Source: Cohnella candidum (GTDB lineage Bacteria; Bacillota; Bacilli; Paenibacillales; Paenibacillaceae). From it: DNA of 64,000 bases. The notes beneath the pieces were generated by a model. That model did no database searches. It worked only from the letters and a program-made list of their open reading frames with translations, and had not been told where the DNA came from. The stretch spans positions 1,399,001 through 1,463,000 of the forward strand of contig NZ_CP033433.1 in NCBI RefSeq assembly GCF_003713065.1. Direction: 5' to 3'. Both the position numbers and the translations under genes were made by a program. The first letter of the stretch is position 1; every line of letters starts with the position of its first letter. Below are positions 19,339 to 27,237 of this stretch, in pieces.

Positions 19339-20357
19339 GGCCGGAGCAGCGTCGATTTCCATTCTTCGTAGCGCGCGAAAGCATCGCCCGAATCGAGAAC
19401 GGCTTTCGCGGTATACAAGCCTTGCTCCACTGATTCCGCTTTGTCGGCCAAGGTTAATCGAACCGCCGCATTAAGCACCGTCTGATGAAGGTAAGCCGCT
19501 TCGCTTTGCCCGCGCAGCACCTCTTCCGCGACGCGGAGCTGGTCGGCGGCCGTCCATTCCGATTCTGGAACGGGAGTTTCCAAGCCGTAGGCGTCGGGAT
19601 CGATGACGCGCAAATGAGCTTCGCCGTTTTCCACGAGATAGGTTCTCGTCGGGCGGTCGATGTGGAGGTCTTCGGAGCCTTCCGCTCCTTGGATGATGAG
19701 CGCTTTCTTATATTCCAGGCTCGTCAGCAGGCGGCCGAGCCGGTCGAATACGGTGTTATGGTAAACGCCGAAAGCCAAATAGGGCGAATGGGCATAATCG
19801 ATGAGTTTTTCCGCCGTATTCAGGACGGTCCGCATGCCGAGCTCTTCGCGGATCGGGCGAAGGCGCTTCAGCGGCGGGCACCAATCCTCAGCCTGTACAT
19901 ACAGCAATCCGGTGCGTTCCGCCGCTCGGAGCGAGTCCTCCTTGGACAGGCGGTCGGCCGAAATGCCCGCGGCCGCGAATACGTCCTGTAAGGTGATTCC
20001 CCATTTGGGCGGCAGGGAGGCGGAACCGTGGAGCGTGACCGGCAGCCCGGCGGCGGCGAGGACGAACGAAACCGGGATCGTCGCCATGAACGACTTTCGG
20101 CGGCCGTCGTAGGGGCCGGCGCAATCCAGCCCCCGCTGGACGGGCGGGCGGTACGTGTGTTTCCGGCAAACCGCGACGAAAGCTTCGAGTTCCTCGACGC
20201 TTTCCATTTTGATGCGTTCGGCGATAAAGAAGGCGCCGATCTGGGCGGGCGTCGCTTCCAGGGAGAGGATTTTCTCCGCCGCCTCAAGCGATTCCCCGTA
20301 CGTCAAATCGCGCGCTCCCCGCTTGCCTCGCGCCACTTCCTTCAGCAGATGGATCAT
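19335..20357 (-). CDS. TrpD-like (anthranilate phosphoribosyltransferase superfamily) protein in nitrite locus
   Basis: 340 aa from ATG 20357 (AAAGGAA upstream). The N-terminal helical part (ARDLTYGESLEAAEKILSLEATPAQIGAFFIAERIKMES) and the overall order match glycosyl transferase family 3/TrpD. The phosphate/PRPP loop GTGGD is replaced by CAGPYDGRRKSF, and the rest resembles the YbiB/TrpD2 branch, so anthranilate activity is unlikely. Its start overlaps the ANTAR regulator stop (ATGA), so it is co-transcribed with and coupled to that gene, opposite to nirB. A regulatory or nucleic-acid-related role in nitrite metabolism is inference. Confidence 0.78.
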   Translation of the reverse strand: MIHLLKEVARGKRGARDLTYGESLEAAEKILSLEATPAQIGAFFIAERIKMESVEELEAFVAVCRKHTYRPPVQRGLDCAGPYDGRRKSFMATIPVSFVLAAAGLPVTLHGSASLPPKWGITLQDVFAAAGISADRLSKEDSLRAAERTGLLYVQAEDWCPPLKRLRPIREELGMRTVLNTAEKLIDYAHSPYLAFGVYHNTVFDRLGRLLTSLEYKKALIIQGAEGSEDLHIDRPTRTYLVENGEAHLRVIDPDAYGLETPVPESEWTAADQLRVAEEVLRGQSEAAYLHQTVLNAAVRLTLADKAESVEQGLYTAKAVLDSGDAFARYEEWKSTLLRP

Positions 20358-20962
20358 TTGCGTTTCGTTCCTTTCGGTTTGGATTCTTGCAGGATTTCGT
20401 ATACCTTCACGATGGAAGTGGCGACGTCCACCATTCTTTTTCGTTCGTTCATGGCCTGTTTGCGCAGCATGTCGTAAGCTTCCGCTTCGTTGATGCCTTT
20501 GATTTCGCATAGGATGGCTTTGGCTTGGTCAATCCATTTGCGTTCTTCGACGCGAGCCAGCAGCTGTTTGCGCTCCTCCAGCCATTGTTCACGTTGGAAG
20601 AAGGCGCGTGCGGCAAACTGCAGTGCCCAGTGGATTTCATGGCTTTCCATGTGCGGCGTCAGGATCCCGTCGATCACGACGTCATCCTCGCAGGCGTCCA
20701 GCGAAGCCGAAGCGGAAAAAGCGCTGCACCACCAAATAAGGGGCATTCTCTTCCATTGATGGAGGAACTCGGACCATGCTTTGATGCGCGATACCGGCAG
20801 GTGGAGCACGGCCGCGTCCGCCTCGGCGATCCCCCGGGCGGCTCGCTCTTCTCCGTCAGCCAAAGTCACTTGGAAGCCGATCGAGGTCAGGACGGAGCCC
20901 GGCTTCGATTCCTTCGTCTCCGTGGCCGCCGCTTCATGATGAATCACCAACAAAGAACGCAT
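20354..20962 (-). CDS. ANTAR-domain RNA-binding antiterminator
   Basis: 202 aa from ATG 20962 (AAAGGAG 7 bases upstream). N-terminal half (about 1-125) is a degenerate receiver-like fold without a clear phospho-acceptor Asp. A coiled coil (ERKQLLARVEER) leads into the ANTAR domain (about 140-195: WIDQAKAILCEIKGINEAEAYDMLRKQAMNERKRMVDVA). ANTAR proteins bind two adjacent hairpins with A1/G4 hexaloops and stop a terminator forming (NasR, AmiR, EutV). The expected target is present 150 bases away, in front of the divergent nirB. Confidence 0.9.
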   Translation of the reverse strand: MRSLLVIHHEAAATETKESKPGSVLTSIGFQVTLADGEERAARGIAEADAAVLHLPVSRIKAWSEFLHQWKRMPLIWWCSAFSASASLDACEDDVVIDGILTPHMESHEIHWALQFAARAFFQREQWLEERKQLLARVEERKWIDQAKAILCEIKGINEAEAYDMLRKQAMNERKRMVDVATSIVKVYEILQESKPKGTKRK

Positions 20963-21061
20963 GAGGGCCGCTCCTTTCAATCTTGATGTTAAAATATATA
21001 ACACAAAATTAAGGGATGTGTCGATGTATTCCTGAAAAACAACTATTTTATGTAACTTATA

Positions 21062-21091
21062 TTGACATACAACAATCCGGCAAGGTATAGT
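21062..21091 (+). promoter_or_regulatory. Sigma-A promoter of the nirBD operon
   Basis: TTGACA (21062-21067), 18-base spacer, TATAGT (21086-21091). A start near 21098 gives a leader of about 150 bases before the nirB ATG, long enough for the antitermination element. Confidence 0.75.
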
Positions 21092-21114
21092 ACTCGTAAC
21101 CACTTAAATCCCCC

Positions 21115-21210
21115 GGATACAACGGTGTATCCTGACGAGCGGCAACGAAGCCTGCTTTCGCAACGGAAAATGAGTTCATCTCATTCCGCGGCGCAAAGCA
21201 GGCTTTTCTG
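21115..21210 (+). promoter_or_regulatory. ANTAR two-hairpin antitermination leader of nirB
   Basis: P1: GGATAC-AACGGT-GTATCC (21115-21132). P2: GAGCGGC (21137-21143), loop AACGAA, GCC-T-GCTT (21150-21157, one bulge). Both loops are six bases with A at position 1 and G at position 4, the ANTAR signature. A terminator, AAGCCTGCTTT (21148-21158) with AAAGCAGGCTT (21195-21205) followed by TTCTGCTTT, shares its 5' arm with P2, so the two folds exclude each other. The adjacent gene encodes an ANTAR protein. Confidence 0.88.
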
Positions 21211-21250
21211 CTTTCTCGAAGCCAATACGAGTTACGGGAGAGATGATGAC

Positions 21251-23689
21251 ATGGACAACGCGAAAAAATTGGTGATGATCGGCAACGGCATGGCCGGCGT
21301 GAGGACGATCGAGCATCTGCTCAAGCTCGCTCCCGGCGCGTACGACATTACGATTATCGGGGCGGAACCTCATCCCAACTATAACCGGATCCTGCTTTCC
21401 TCCGTGCTGGCCGGCGGGGCGGACATGAAAGACATCGTCATCAACGATTGGAACTGGTACGAGGAAAACCGCATCCGGCTGCTCTCTGGCCACACGGCCA
21501 TAAAAATCGATACAAAAAGCAACACCGTGACCACCTCGCGCGGAACGGTGGCGGAATACGACGCCCTGATCCTCGCGACCGGCTCCAATCCGTTCATGCT
21601 CCCGCTTCCGGGCGCGGATAAAGAAGGCGTCATCGCGTTCCGGGACATCCGGGACTGCGAAATCATGATGGAAACTTCCCGTAAGTACAAAAAAGCCGCC
21701 GTCATCGGCGGAGGTTTGCTCGGCCTGGAAGCCGCCAGGGGATTGCTGCACCTTGGCATGGACGTCTCGGTCGTGCACATTCATCCTTATTTGATGGAAC
21801 GCCAGCTCGACCAAGCTGCATCCAAAATGCTGCAAAAGGAGCTGGAAGCCCAGGGCATGAAGTTCCTGCTGCAGAAAAATTCCGAATCGATCTACGGCAG
21901 GGGACGCGTGAAGGGCTTGCGCTTCACGGACGGCTCCGAGTTGGAAGCGGACCTCATCGTGATGGCCGTCGGCATCCGGCCGAACGTAGAGCTGGCCAAA
22001 TCGTCCGGCATCGACGTGAACCGGGGAGTCGTCGTCAATGACTTCATGGAAACGAACGTCCCCGGCGTCTATGCGGTAGGGGAATGCGCGGAGCACAGGG
22101 GCATCGCGTACGGACTCGTCGCACCGCTGTACGAGCAGGGCGCCGTGCTGGCCAAACGGTTGGCGGGCGTCGAGACGGCGGGTTACGCGGGCTCCGTGAC
22201 CTCGACCAAGTTGAAGGTGTCGGGTGTCGACGTATTCTCGGCGGGCCGGTACGACGAGCCGAGCGGCACGCGGGCCATGCGATACCAGGATGAAGTGGAA
22301 GGCGTCTACAAGAAAATCGTCCTGCAGGACGACAAACTCGTCGGGGCGGTGTTGTTCGGCGATACCGGCGACGGAGCCCAACTGTTCTCGCTCATTAAAA
22401 GCGGAGAATCGGTCAAAGGCAAAGAGAAGGAATTGCTGCTCGGGTTCGCGCCGGGCGGGTCTAGCGCCGCATCCCCGGAGAGCCGGCTTGAAGCGATGGC
22501 GGGCGACGAAATCGTCTGCGGCTGCAACGGCGTCTCCAAAGCGACGATCCAGGACGCTATTTTGAACAAGGATTGCACCTCGGTTTCCGCGATCAAAGCC
22601 TGCACCAAGGCTTCCGCTTCCTGCGGCGGCTGCAAACCGCTCGTGGAAGGATTGCTCAAGGTTTACGGAGGGGACGCCGCTGGCGCGCCCGTCAAAGAAG
22701 GCATTTGCGGCTGCACGACGCTGAGCCGGGACGAAATCGTGGCCGAAATCAAACGCATGGAGTTGAAGTCGGTCAAGGAAGTCATGCACGTGCTCGGATG
22801 GGATAACCCGGAAGGCTGCTCCAAATGCCGGCCGTCTCTCAACTACTACCTGGGCATGCTGTGGCCGATGGAATACAAGGACGAGAAAGAATCGCGGTTC
22901 ACGAACGAGAGGTACCACGCGAACATCCAGAAGGACGGCACCTATTCCGTCGTACCGCGTATTTACGGCGGCGTCACTTCGCCGGCCGAGCTGAAGAAAA
23001 TCGCGGAGGTCGCCGAGAAATTCGACGTGCCGATGGTCAAATTCACGGGCGGACAGCGACTCGACTTGCTGGGCGTGAAGAAAGAGGACCTTCCGAAAAT
23101 GTGGGAAGAGCTCGACATGCCTTCGGGCCACGCCTACGGCAAGGCGCTGCGGACGGTCAAGACTTGCGTCGGGGAGACGTTCTGCCGGTTCGGTACCCAG
23201 GATTCGATCGGCATGGGGATCCGGCTGGAGAAGGAGTTCGAGCGGCTGAACACGCCGGCGAAAGTCAAGCTTGCCGTATCCGGCTGCCCCCGCAACTGCG
23301 CGGAAGCGACGATCAAAGACTTCGGCGTCGTCGCGATCGACGGAGGATGGGAGCTTCACGTGGGCGGGAACGGCGGCGTGCATGTCCGAGCGACGGACCT
23401 GCTGTGCGTCGTGAAGACGCAGGATGAAGTGGTGGAGTGGGCAAGCGCGTTCCTGCAACATTACCGCGAGAATGCGCAGTGGAACGAACGGACGTCGGTT
23501 TGGATCGAGCGGGTCGGTTTGGATTCGGTGAAAAAGGCGCTGGAAAACAAAGAAGACCGCGAGGCTCTCTACGCCCGTATCAAGACGGCGTTGAGCCAAA
23601 CGGTCGACCCTTGGAAAGAGATCGTCAGCGAACGCGAGCTGCGCAAAAACTTCGAGTCCTTGCCGGAGCCGGCACAGGTTCAGATCTAG
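21251..23689 (+). CDS. nirB: Assimilatory nitrite reductase [NAD(P)H] large subunit
   Basis: 812 aa. ATG at 21251 follows GGGAGAGATG; the FAD fold starts immediately (LVMIGNGMAGVRTIEHLL). Order: FAD/NADH reductase half (about 1-410; VIGGGLLGLEAARGL), two BFD-type [2Fe-2S] domains (CGCNGVSKATI...CGGCKP and CGCTTLSRDEI), then the siroheme/[4Fe-4S] reductase half (about 560-790) with the cluster cysteines in TCVGETFCRFG and SGCPRNCAEA. It reduces nitrite to ammonium in the cytoplasm with NirD. Expression is probably controlled by the leader switch at 21115-21210. Confidence 0.96.
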   Translation: MDNAKKLVMIGNGMAGVRTIEHLLKLAPGAYDITIIGAEPHPNYNRILLSSVLAGGADMKDIVINDWNWYEENRIRLLSGHTAIKIDTKSNTVTTSRGTVAEYDALILATGSNPFMLPLPGADKEGVIAFRDIRDCEIMMETSRKYKKAAVIGGGLLGLEAARGLLHLGMDVSVVHIHPYLMERQLDQAASKMLQKELEAQGMKFLLQKNSESIYGRGRVKGLRFTDGSELEADLIVMAVGIRPNVELAKSSGIDVNRGVVVNDFMETNVPGVYAVGECAEHRGIAYGLVAPLYEQGAVLAKRLAGVETAGYAGSVTSTKLKVSGVDVFSAGRYDEPSGTRAMRYQDEVEGVYKKIVLQDDKLVGAVLFGDTGDGAQLFSLIKSGESVKGKEKELLLGFAPGGSSAASPESRLEAMAGDEIVCGCNGVSKATIQDAILNKDCTSVSAIKACTKASASCGGCKPLVEGLLKVYGGDAAGAPVKEGICGCTTLSRDEIVAEIKRMELKSVKEVMHVLGWDNPEGCSKCRPSLNYYLGMLWPMEYKDEKESRFTNERYHANIQKDGTYSVVPRIYGGVTSPAELKKIAEVAEKFDVPMVKFTGGQRLDLLGVKKEDLPKMWEELDMPSGHAYGKALRTVKTCVGETFCRFGTQDSIGMGIRLEKEFERLNTPAKVKLAVSGCPRNCAEATIKDFGVVAIDGGWELHVGGNGGVHVRATDLLCVVKTQDEVVEWASAFLQHYRENAQWNERTSVWIERVGLDSVKKALENKEDREALYARIKTALSQTVDPWKEIVSERELRKNFESLPEPAQVQI

Positions 23690-23702
23690 GAGGATGACGC
23701 AT

Positions 23703-24014
23703 ATGGGCAAACATTTGATCGGAAACATCTCCGAGATCGATCCGCTGGGCGCGCGCACCGTCCGTCACGGCGACAAGGAAATCGCTTTGTTCCGGTTGTC
23801 CGACGGCGAAGTGCTGGCCGTCGAGAACAAATGTCCGCACAAAGGCGGCAAGCTGTCTGAAGGGATGGTATGCGGGGGCAACGTCCACTGCCCCCTTCAC
23901 GATTGGAAGATCGATCTCCGGAGCGGGCAAGTGCAAAAGCCGGACGACGGCTGCGTAGGGACGTTCGAGCTGGAAATCGACCGGTCGAACGGGTCCATTT
24001 ATTTGAAGGCATAG
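23703..24014 (+). CDS. nirD: Nitrite reductase small subunit, Rieske type
   Basis: 103 aa. The ATG at 23703 sits 9 bases after AGGAGG; an in-frame ATG at 23694 directly abuts the RBS and is less likely. Rieske ligands: CPHKGG (about 45-47) and CPLHDW (about 64-67). It is the electron-transfer partner of NirB, 13 bases downstream in the same operon. Confidence 0.93.
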   Translation: MGKHLIGNISEIDPLGARTVRHGDKEIALFRLSDGEVLAVENKCPHKGGKLSEGMVCGGNVHCPLHDWKIDLRSGQVQKPDDGCVGTFELEIDRSNGSIYLKA

Positions 24015-24033
24015 CGAAAGGAGCAGCGGGAGA

Positions 24034-24891
24034 ATGGACTACGTGAAACCGAACCAGGCGCTGGACGAAATCGTGGAAGCGGGCGCGGCCAAAGCCGATA
24101 TGGGCAAGGGCCGGATGTTCGTCCGCGGCGTACTGGGCGGCGCGATTCTCGCCTGCGCGACGACGCTTGCGTTTACCGCGGCTGCGCAGACGAAAATTCC
24201 AATGGCCGGAGCGCTGATCTTTCCCGTCGGCTTCGTGATCATCATATTGCTTGGCTTGGAGCTCGTCACCGGAAGCTTCGCCCTGATTCCTCTGGCGGTG
24301 CTCCGGAAACGGACGACGCCCGGCAAAATGCTCGCCAATTTCGCCTGGGTCTCCATCGGGCATTTGGTCGGCTGCGCCGTCTATGGGGCGTTGTACGGCT
24401 TGACGATCACGAAGATGGGGACGGATATGAGCAATCCGCTCATTCAGACGATCATATCGGCCAGCGAGGCGAAAACGGTTGCCTACAAGCATTTGGGGTT
24501 CGACGGGATGCTTCTGGTGATCGTCAAGGCGATGCTATGCAACTGGATGGTGACGCTGGGCGCGGTCATCGCGTTCACGTCCAGCTCCACGATCGGCAAA
24601 ATCGCAGCGATGTGGCTGCCAATCCTCATTTTCTTCGGCCAAGGTTTCGAGCATGCCGTCGTCAACATGTTCGTCATTCCTACGGGCATGATGCTTGGGG
24701 CGGACGTAAGCTTCGGAGATTGGTGGCTCTGGAACCAGATCCCCGTGCTGTTCGGCAACCTGATCGGCGGCGCCCTGTTCACGGGTCTTCTGTTGTATTT
24801 GTCCCACAAGGATCACAAAAAAGCCCCCGAGAAAGCGGGGGCCATGTTCCCGCCGGCATCCCCGGCGGAAGCTACTCAGTATAATACATGA
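24034..24891 (+). CDS. Formate/nitrite transporter, FocA/NirC family
   Basis: 285 aa, ATG at 24034 after AAAGGAGCAG. Six hydrophobic segments and the family patterns AGALIFPVGFVIIILLGLELVTGSF (first signature), KAMLCNWMV and GFEHAVVNMF (second signature, channel His). As the third gene of the nirBD operon it is best read as a nitrite channel. Two oddities: the terminator of the opposite degV gene lies inside its 3' coding region, and its last 20 bases overlap the end of degV. Confidence 0.93.
   Translation: MDYVKPNQALDEIVEAGAAKADMGKGRMFVRGVLGGAILACATTLAFTAAAQTKIPMAGALIFPVGFVIIILLGLELVTGSFALIPLAVLRKRTTPGKMLANFAWVSIGHLVGCAVYGALYGLTITKMGTDMSNPLIQTIISASEAKTVAYKHLGFDGMLLVIVKAMLCNWMVTLGAVIAFTSSSTIGKIAAMWLPILIFFGQGFEHAVVNMFVIPTGMMLGADVSFGDWWLWNQIPVLFGNLIGGALFTGLLLYLSHKDHKKAPEKAGAMFPPASPAEATQYNT
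24817..24842 (-). terminator. Terminator of degV, inside the transporter coding sequence
   Basis: GCCCCCG (24823-24829) and CGGGGGC (24836-24842) with a six-base loop; on the minus strand the stem is followed by TTTTTT (24817-24822). On the plus strand no T run follows, so it should stop only leftward transcription. Confidence 0.75.
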
Positions 24892-25711
24892 ACCCGATGG
24901 CGCCTGCGCCCGTGTGGGTCGTAATGACGGGAGTCGCGGGACGGATCGAGACGGGGACGTTCGTCAGGCGGGCGATCTCCTGCTGAAGGCGCTCCGCAAG
25001 CGGGAGGTTGTCGGCATGGGAAATGCCGATGCCCTTGACGGCTTTCTGGGCGATGTCCTGTTCGAAACGTTCCAATAACGTCCGAAGGATTTGGGAAGTC
25101 GTCCGCACCTTGGCGAGCGGCGTATAAACGCCTTTCTCCAGCAAGGCGATGGGCTTGATGCTCAGGATGCTGCTCAGCCAGCCGACCGCTTTGCCGACGC
25201 GTCCGCCTTTTACGAGGTTTTCGAGTGTTTCGACGACGACCAGCAGCGAGGTGCGGTCCTGGATTTGCTTCAGACGCTGGATGATGGTTTCGATCGTCAA
25301 GCCTTGCTCCGCCATCCGGGCGGCTTCGATCACCTGAAAGCCAAGCGCTTGCGAGATCATTTGGGAATCGACGACGAAGACGTTGCTGGCCGACATTTCC
25401 GCGGCGGCGCAGGCGGTCGCGTACGTGCCGCTCATGCCGCCCGTCATATGAATGGAGAGAACGGTATCGCCGCCCGCGCCCAGCCGGTCGTACGTTTCCA
25501 CGAACACGCCGATGGAAGGCTGCGACGTTTTCGGGAGCTCGGGAGATTGTTTCATCCGCTCGATGAATTCGAGAGGCGTAATCGAGACGTTGTCTTGATA
25601 CGTCTCTCCTTTGACGTATACGGAAAGCGGGATCACTTCGATCCGGTGCTGCTCGAGCAGTTCCTTAGGCAAATCCGTGGTAGAATCCGTGACGATCCGA
25701 ATGCGGGCCAT
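24872..25711 (-). CDS. DegV family fatty-acid-binding protein
   Basis: 279 aa from ATG 25711 with AGGGAGAG upstream. Family blocks: IRIVTDSTTDLPKELL at the N-terminus, TSQPSIGVFVETYD (the TSQPS loop that contacts the fatty acid carboxylate), IHMTGGMSGTYATA and the C-terminal THTGAGAIGFMYYTE. DegV/FakB proteins carry acyl chains to the FakA kinase for phospholipid synthesis; no fakA is in view. Monocistronic, divergent from the DHH phosphoesterase. Confidence 0.93.
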   Translation of the reverse strand: MARIRIVTDSTTDLPKELLEQHRIEVIPLSVYVKGETYQDNVSITPLEFIERMKQSPELPKTSQPSIGVFVETYDRLGAGGDTVLSIHMTGGMSGTYATACAAAEMSASNVFVVDSQMISQALGFQVIEAARMAEQGLTIETIIQRLKQIQDRTSLLVVVETLENLVKGGRVGKAVGWLSSILSIKPIALLEKGVYTPLAKVRTTSQILRTLLERFEQDIAQKAVKGIGISHADNLPLAERLQQEIARLTNVPVSIRPATPVITTHTGAGAIGFMYYTE

Positions 25712-25763
25712 TAAGTTGTCTCTCCCTCTGTCGCTCACGCCTTGGCGCGCAGGAATCTTCTCT

Positions 25764-25783
25764 ATATTACGCGATATTACGCG
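25764..25783. repeat. Tandem 10-bp repeat in the degV/nrnB-like divergent region
   Basis: ATATTACGCG occurs twice in direct succession between the two divergent genes. It may be part of a promoter or operator; no known regulator site is recognised. Confidence 0.4.
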
Positions 25784-25874
25784 CCTGCGGAGAAAAAGTT
25801 CCGAGGAATCGTCTGCCACCTCCTATGGGCATCCTATCCACGCAAATATGGTGCCTGCAAACGGAGGAAGAGCG

Positions 25875-27104
25875 ATGTTTTTCCTGTTTACCCACAACGA
25901 TCTCGACGGCGTCAGCTGCGGCATTCTCGCGAGGCTCGCGTTCGGCGATAACGCGGAGGTTCGCTACAATTCCGTGGAAGGGTTGAACCGCGAGGTCGAG
26001 AGATTCCTGGAGCGCAAATCGAAAGGCAAAAGAAGAAAAGACGATTGCCTCATGATTACGGATCTGATGGTGAACGATGCCAACGCGGAGAGGCTGTCCG
26101 AATTCGTCCGGTCCGGCGCCAAAGTGAAACTGATCGACCATCACAAATCCGCGCTGGAGCTGAATCGATATGCTTGGGCGGACGTCACCGTCGCCTACGA
26201 AGACGGCCGGCTCGCGTCGGCGACTTCTTTGATGTATGACTACTTGCAACGCGAAGGATGGATTCGGGCGACGGAATCGTTAAACCAGTACGTGGAATGG
26301 GTCCGGCAATATGACACCTGGGAATGGGAGGCGCTGGGCAACCCGAAGGCCAAGCAGCTCAACGACCTGTTCTTCATGTGGTCAATCGATGAATTCGAGG
26401 ACCAGATGCTGGAGCGGTTAAAGGCGGACGGCGGATTTGCGTTCACGGAATTCGAAGAAAAGCTGCTCGGCCTCGAGCAGGAGAAAATCGAACGCTACGT
26501 TCGACGGAAGAAGAGAGAGCTGGTGCAGACGTTCATCGCCGACCGATGCGTCGGCATCGTGCACGCCGAGCTGTACCATTCCGAGCTGTCGAGCGAATTG
26601 GGCCGGGAGAATGCCCATCTGGATTACATCGCGATCTTGAACATGGGCGGACGGAAAATGAGCCTCCGCACCATCCACGATAACGTGGACGTGTCCGAAA
26701 TCGCCGGCGGTTTCGGAGGAGGCGGACATGCCAAGGCGTCCGGCTGCCCGTTGACCGAGGAGGCTTACGCCAGTTACGTCGACTCGGTGTTCGGAATCGA
26801 TCCGGTCCGCCCCGATGCGCCGCGCAACCGTTTCAACTTGAAGGGCTCGGAATACGGCAACTTGTACGACAACCGGGAAGCCGAACAATTTTATTTGTTC
26901 ACTTGCGGAGACCTGTGGCGGATCGACCGGAACGGGGAGACGCAAAACGAGACGTTTCCGACCTTCGAAGAGGCGGAAAGCTTCATCAAACGGGAATACC
27001 AAGCGTCGCTTGTGCGGGATGAGCTGTTCGTCAAATATTTGATGGAACATATGCTGATTACGAAAAAGGAGCTCGAACACGCGCTGGAGGATATCGTCAA
27101 GTGA
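25875..27104 (+). CDS. DHH-family phosphoesterase, NrnB-like
   Basis: 409 aa; ATG at 25875 follows CGGAGGAAGAG. Metal-binding motifs of DHH enzymes: HNDLDGVSCG (H-x-D-x-D form, about 6-14), the D in MITDLMV, and LIDHHKS (the DHH motif, about 93-95). A DHHA1-like part has GGFGGGGHAKASGCP. The length and HNDLDG start match Bacillus NrnB, which degrades short oligoribonucleotides (nano-RNA); substrate assignment is by similarity only. A strong terminator follows. Confidence 0.87.
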   Translation: MFFLFTHNDLDGVSCGILARLAFGDNAEVRYNSVEGLNREVERFLERKSKGKRRKDDCLMITDLMVNDANAERLSEFVRSGAKVKLIDHHKSALELNRYAWADVTVAYEDGRLASATSLMYDYLQREGWIRATESLNQYVEWVRQYDTWEWEALGNPKAKQLNDLFFMWSIDEFEDQMLERLKADGGFAFTEFEEKLLGLEQEKIERYVRRKKRELVQTFIADRCVGIVHAELYHSELSSELGRENAHLDYIAILNMGGRKMSLRTIHDNVDVSEIAGGFGGGGHAKASGCPLTEEAYASYVDSVFGIDPVRPDAPRNRFNLKGSEYGNLYDNREAEQFYLFTCGDLWRIDRNGETQNETFPTFEEAESFIKREYQASLVRDELFVKYLMEHMLITKKELEHALEDIVK

Positions 27105-27120
27105 ATCCGGAAGAAATGCC

Positions 27121-27155
27121 GCAAGCTGCCCCTCGTGGGGCAGCTTGCTTATTTT
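27121..27155 (+). terminator. Terminator after the DHH phosphoesterase
   Basis: GCAAGCTGCCCC - TCGT - GGGGCAGCTTGC, a perfect 12-bp stem, followed by TTATTTTT. Confidence 0.9.
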
Positions 27156-27237
27156 TACCAATGTTTCGAGGCGGTTTCTTCGTGTATAAACAAGGAAGTG
27201 ACCAAATTGAATAACACGCAGCAGGAGGTGTCCGAAC

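Noticed and set aside
19335..20357. TrpD of tryptophan biosynthesis
   Set aside because: The GTGGD phosphate loop is missing and no other trp gene is near; the context is nitrite metabolism.
21176..23758. 860-codon minus-strand frame opposite nirB
   Set aside because: Same reasons: it lies wholly over nirB, has no recognised domain and biased composition.
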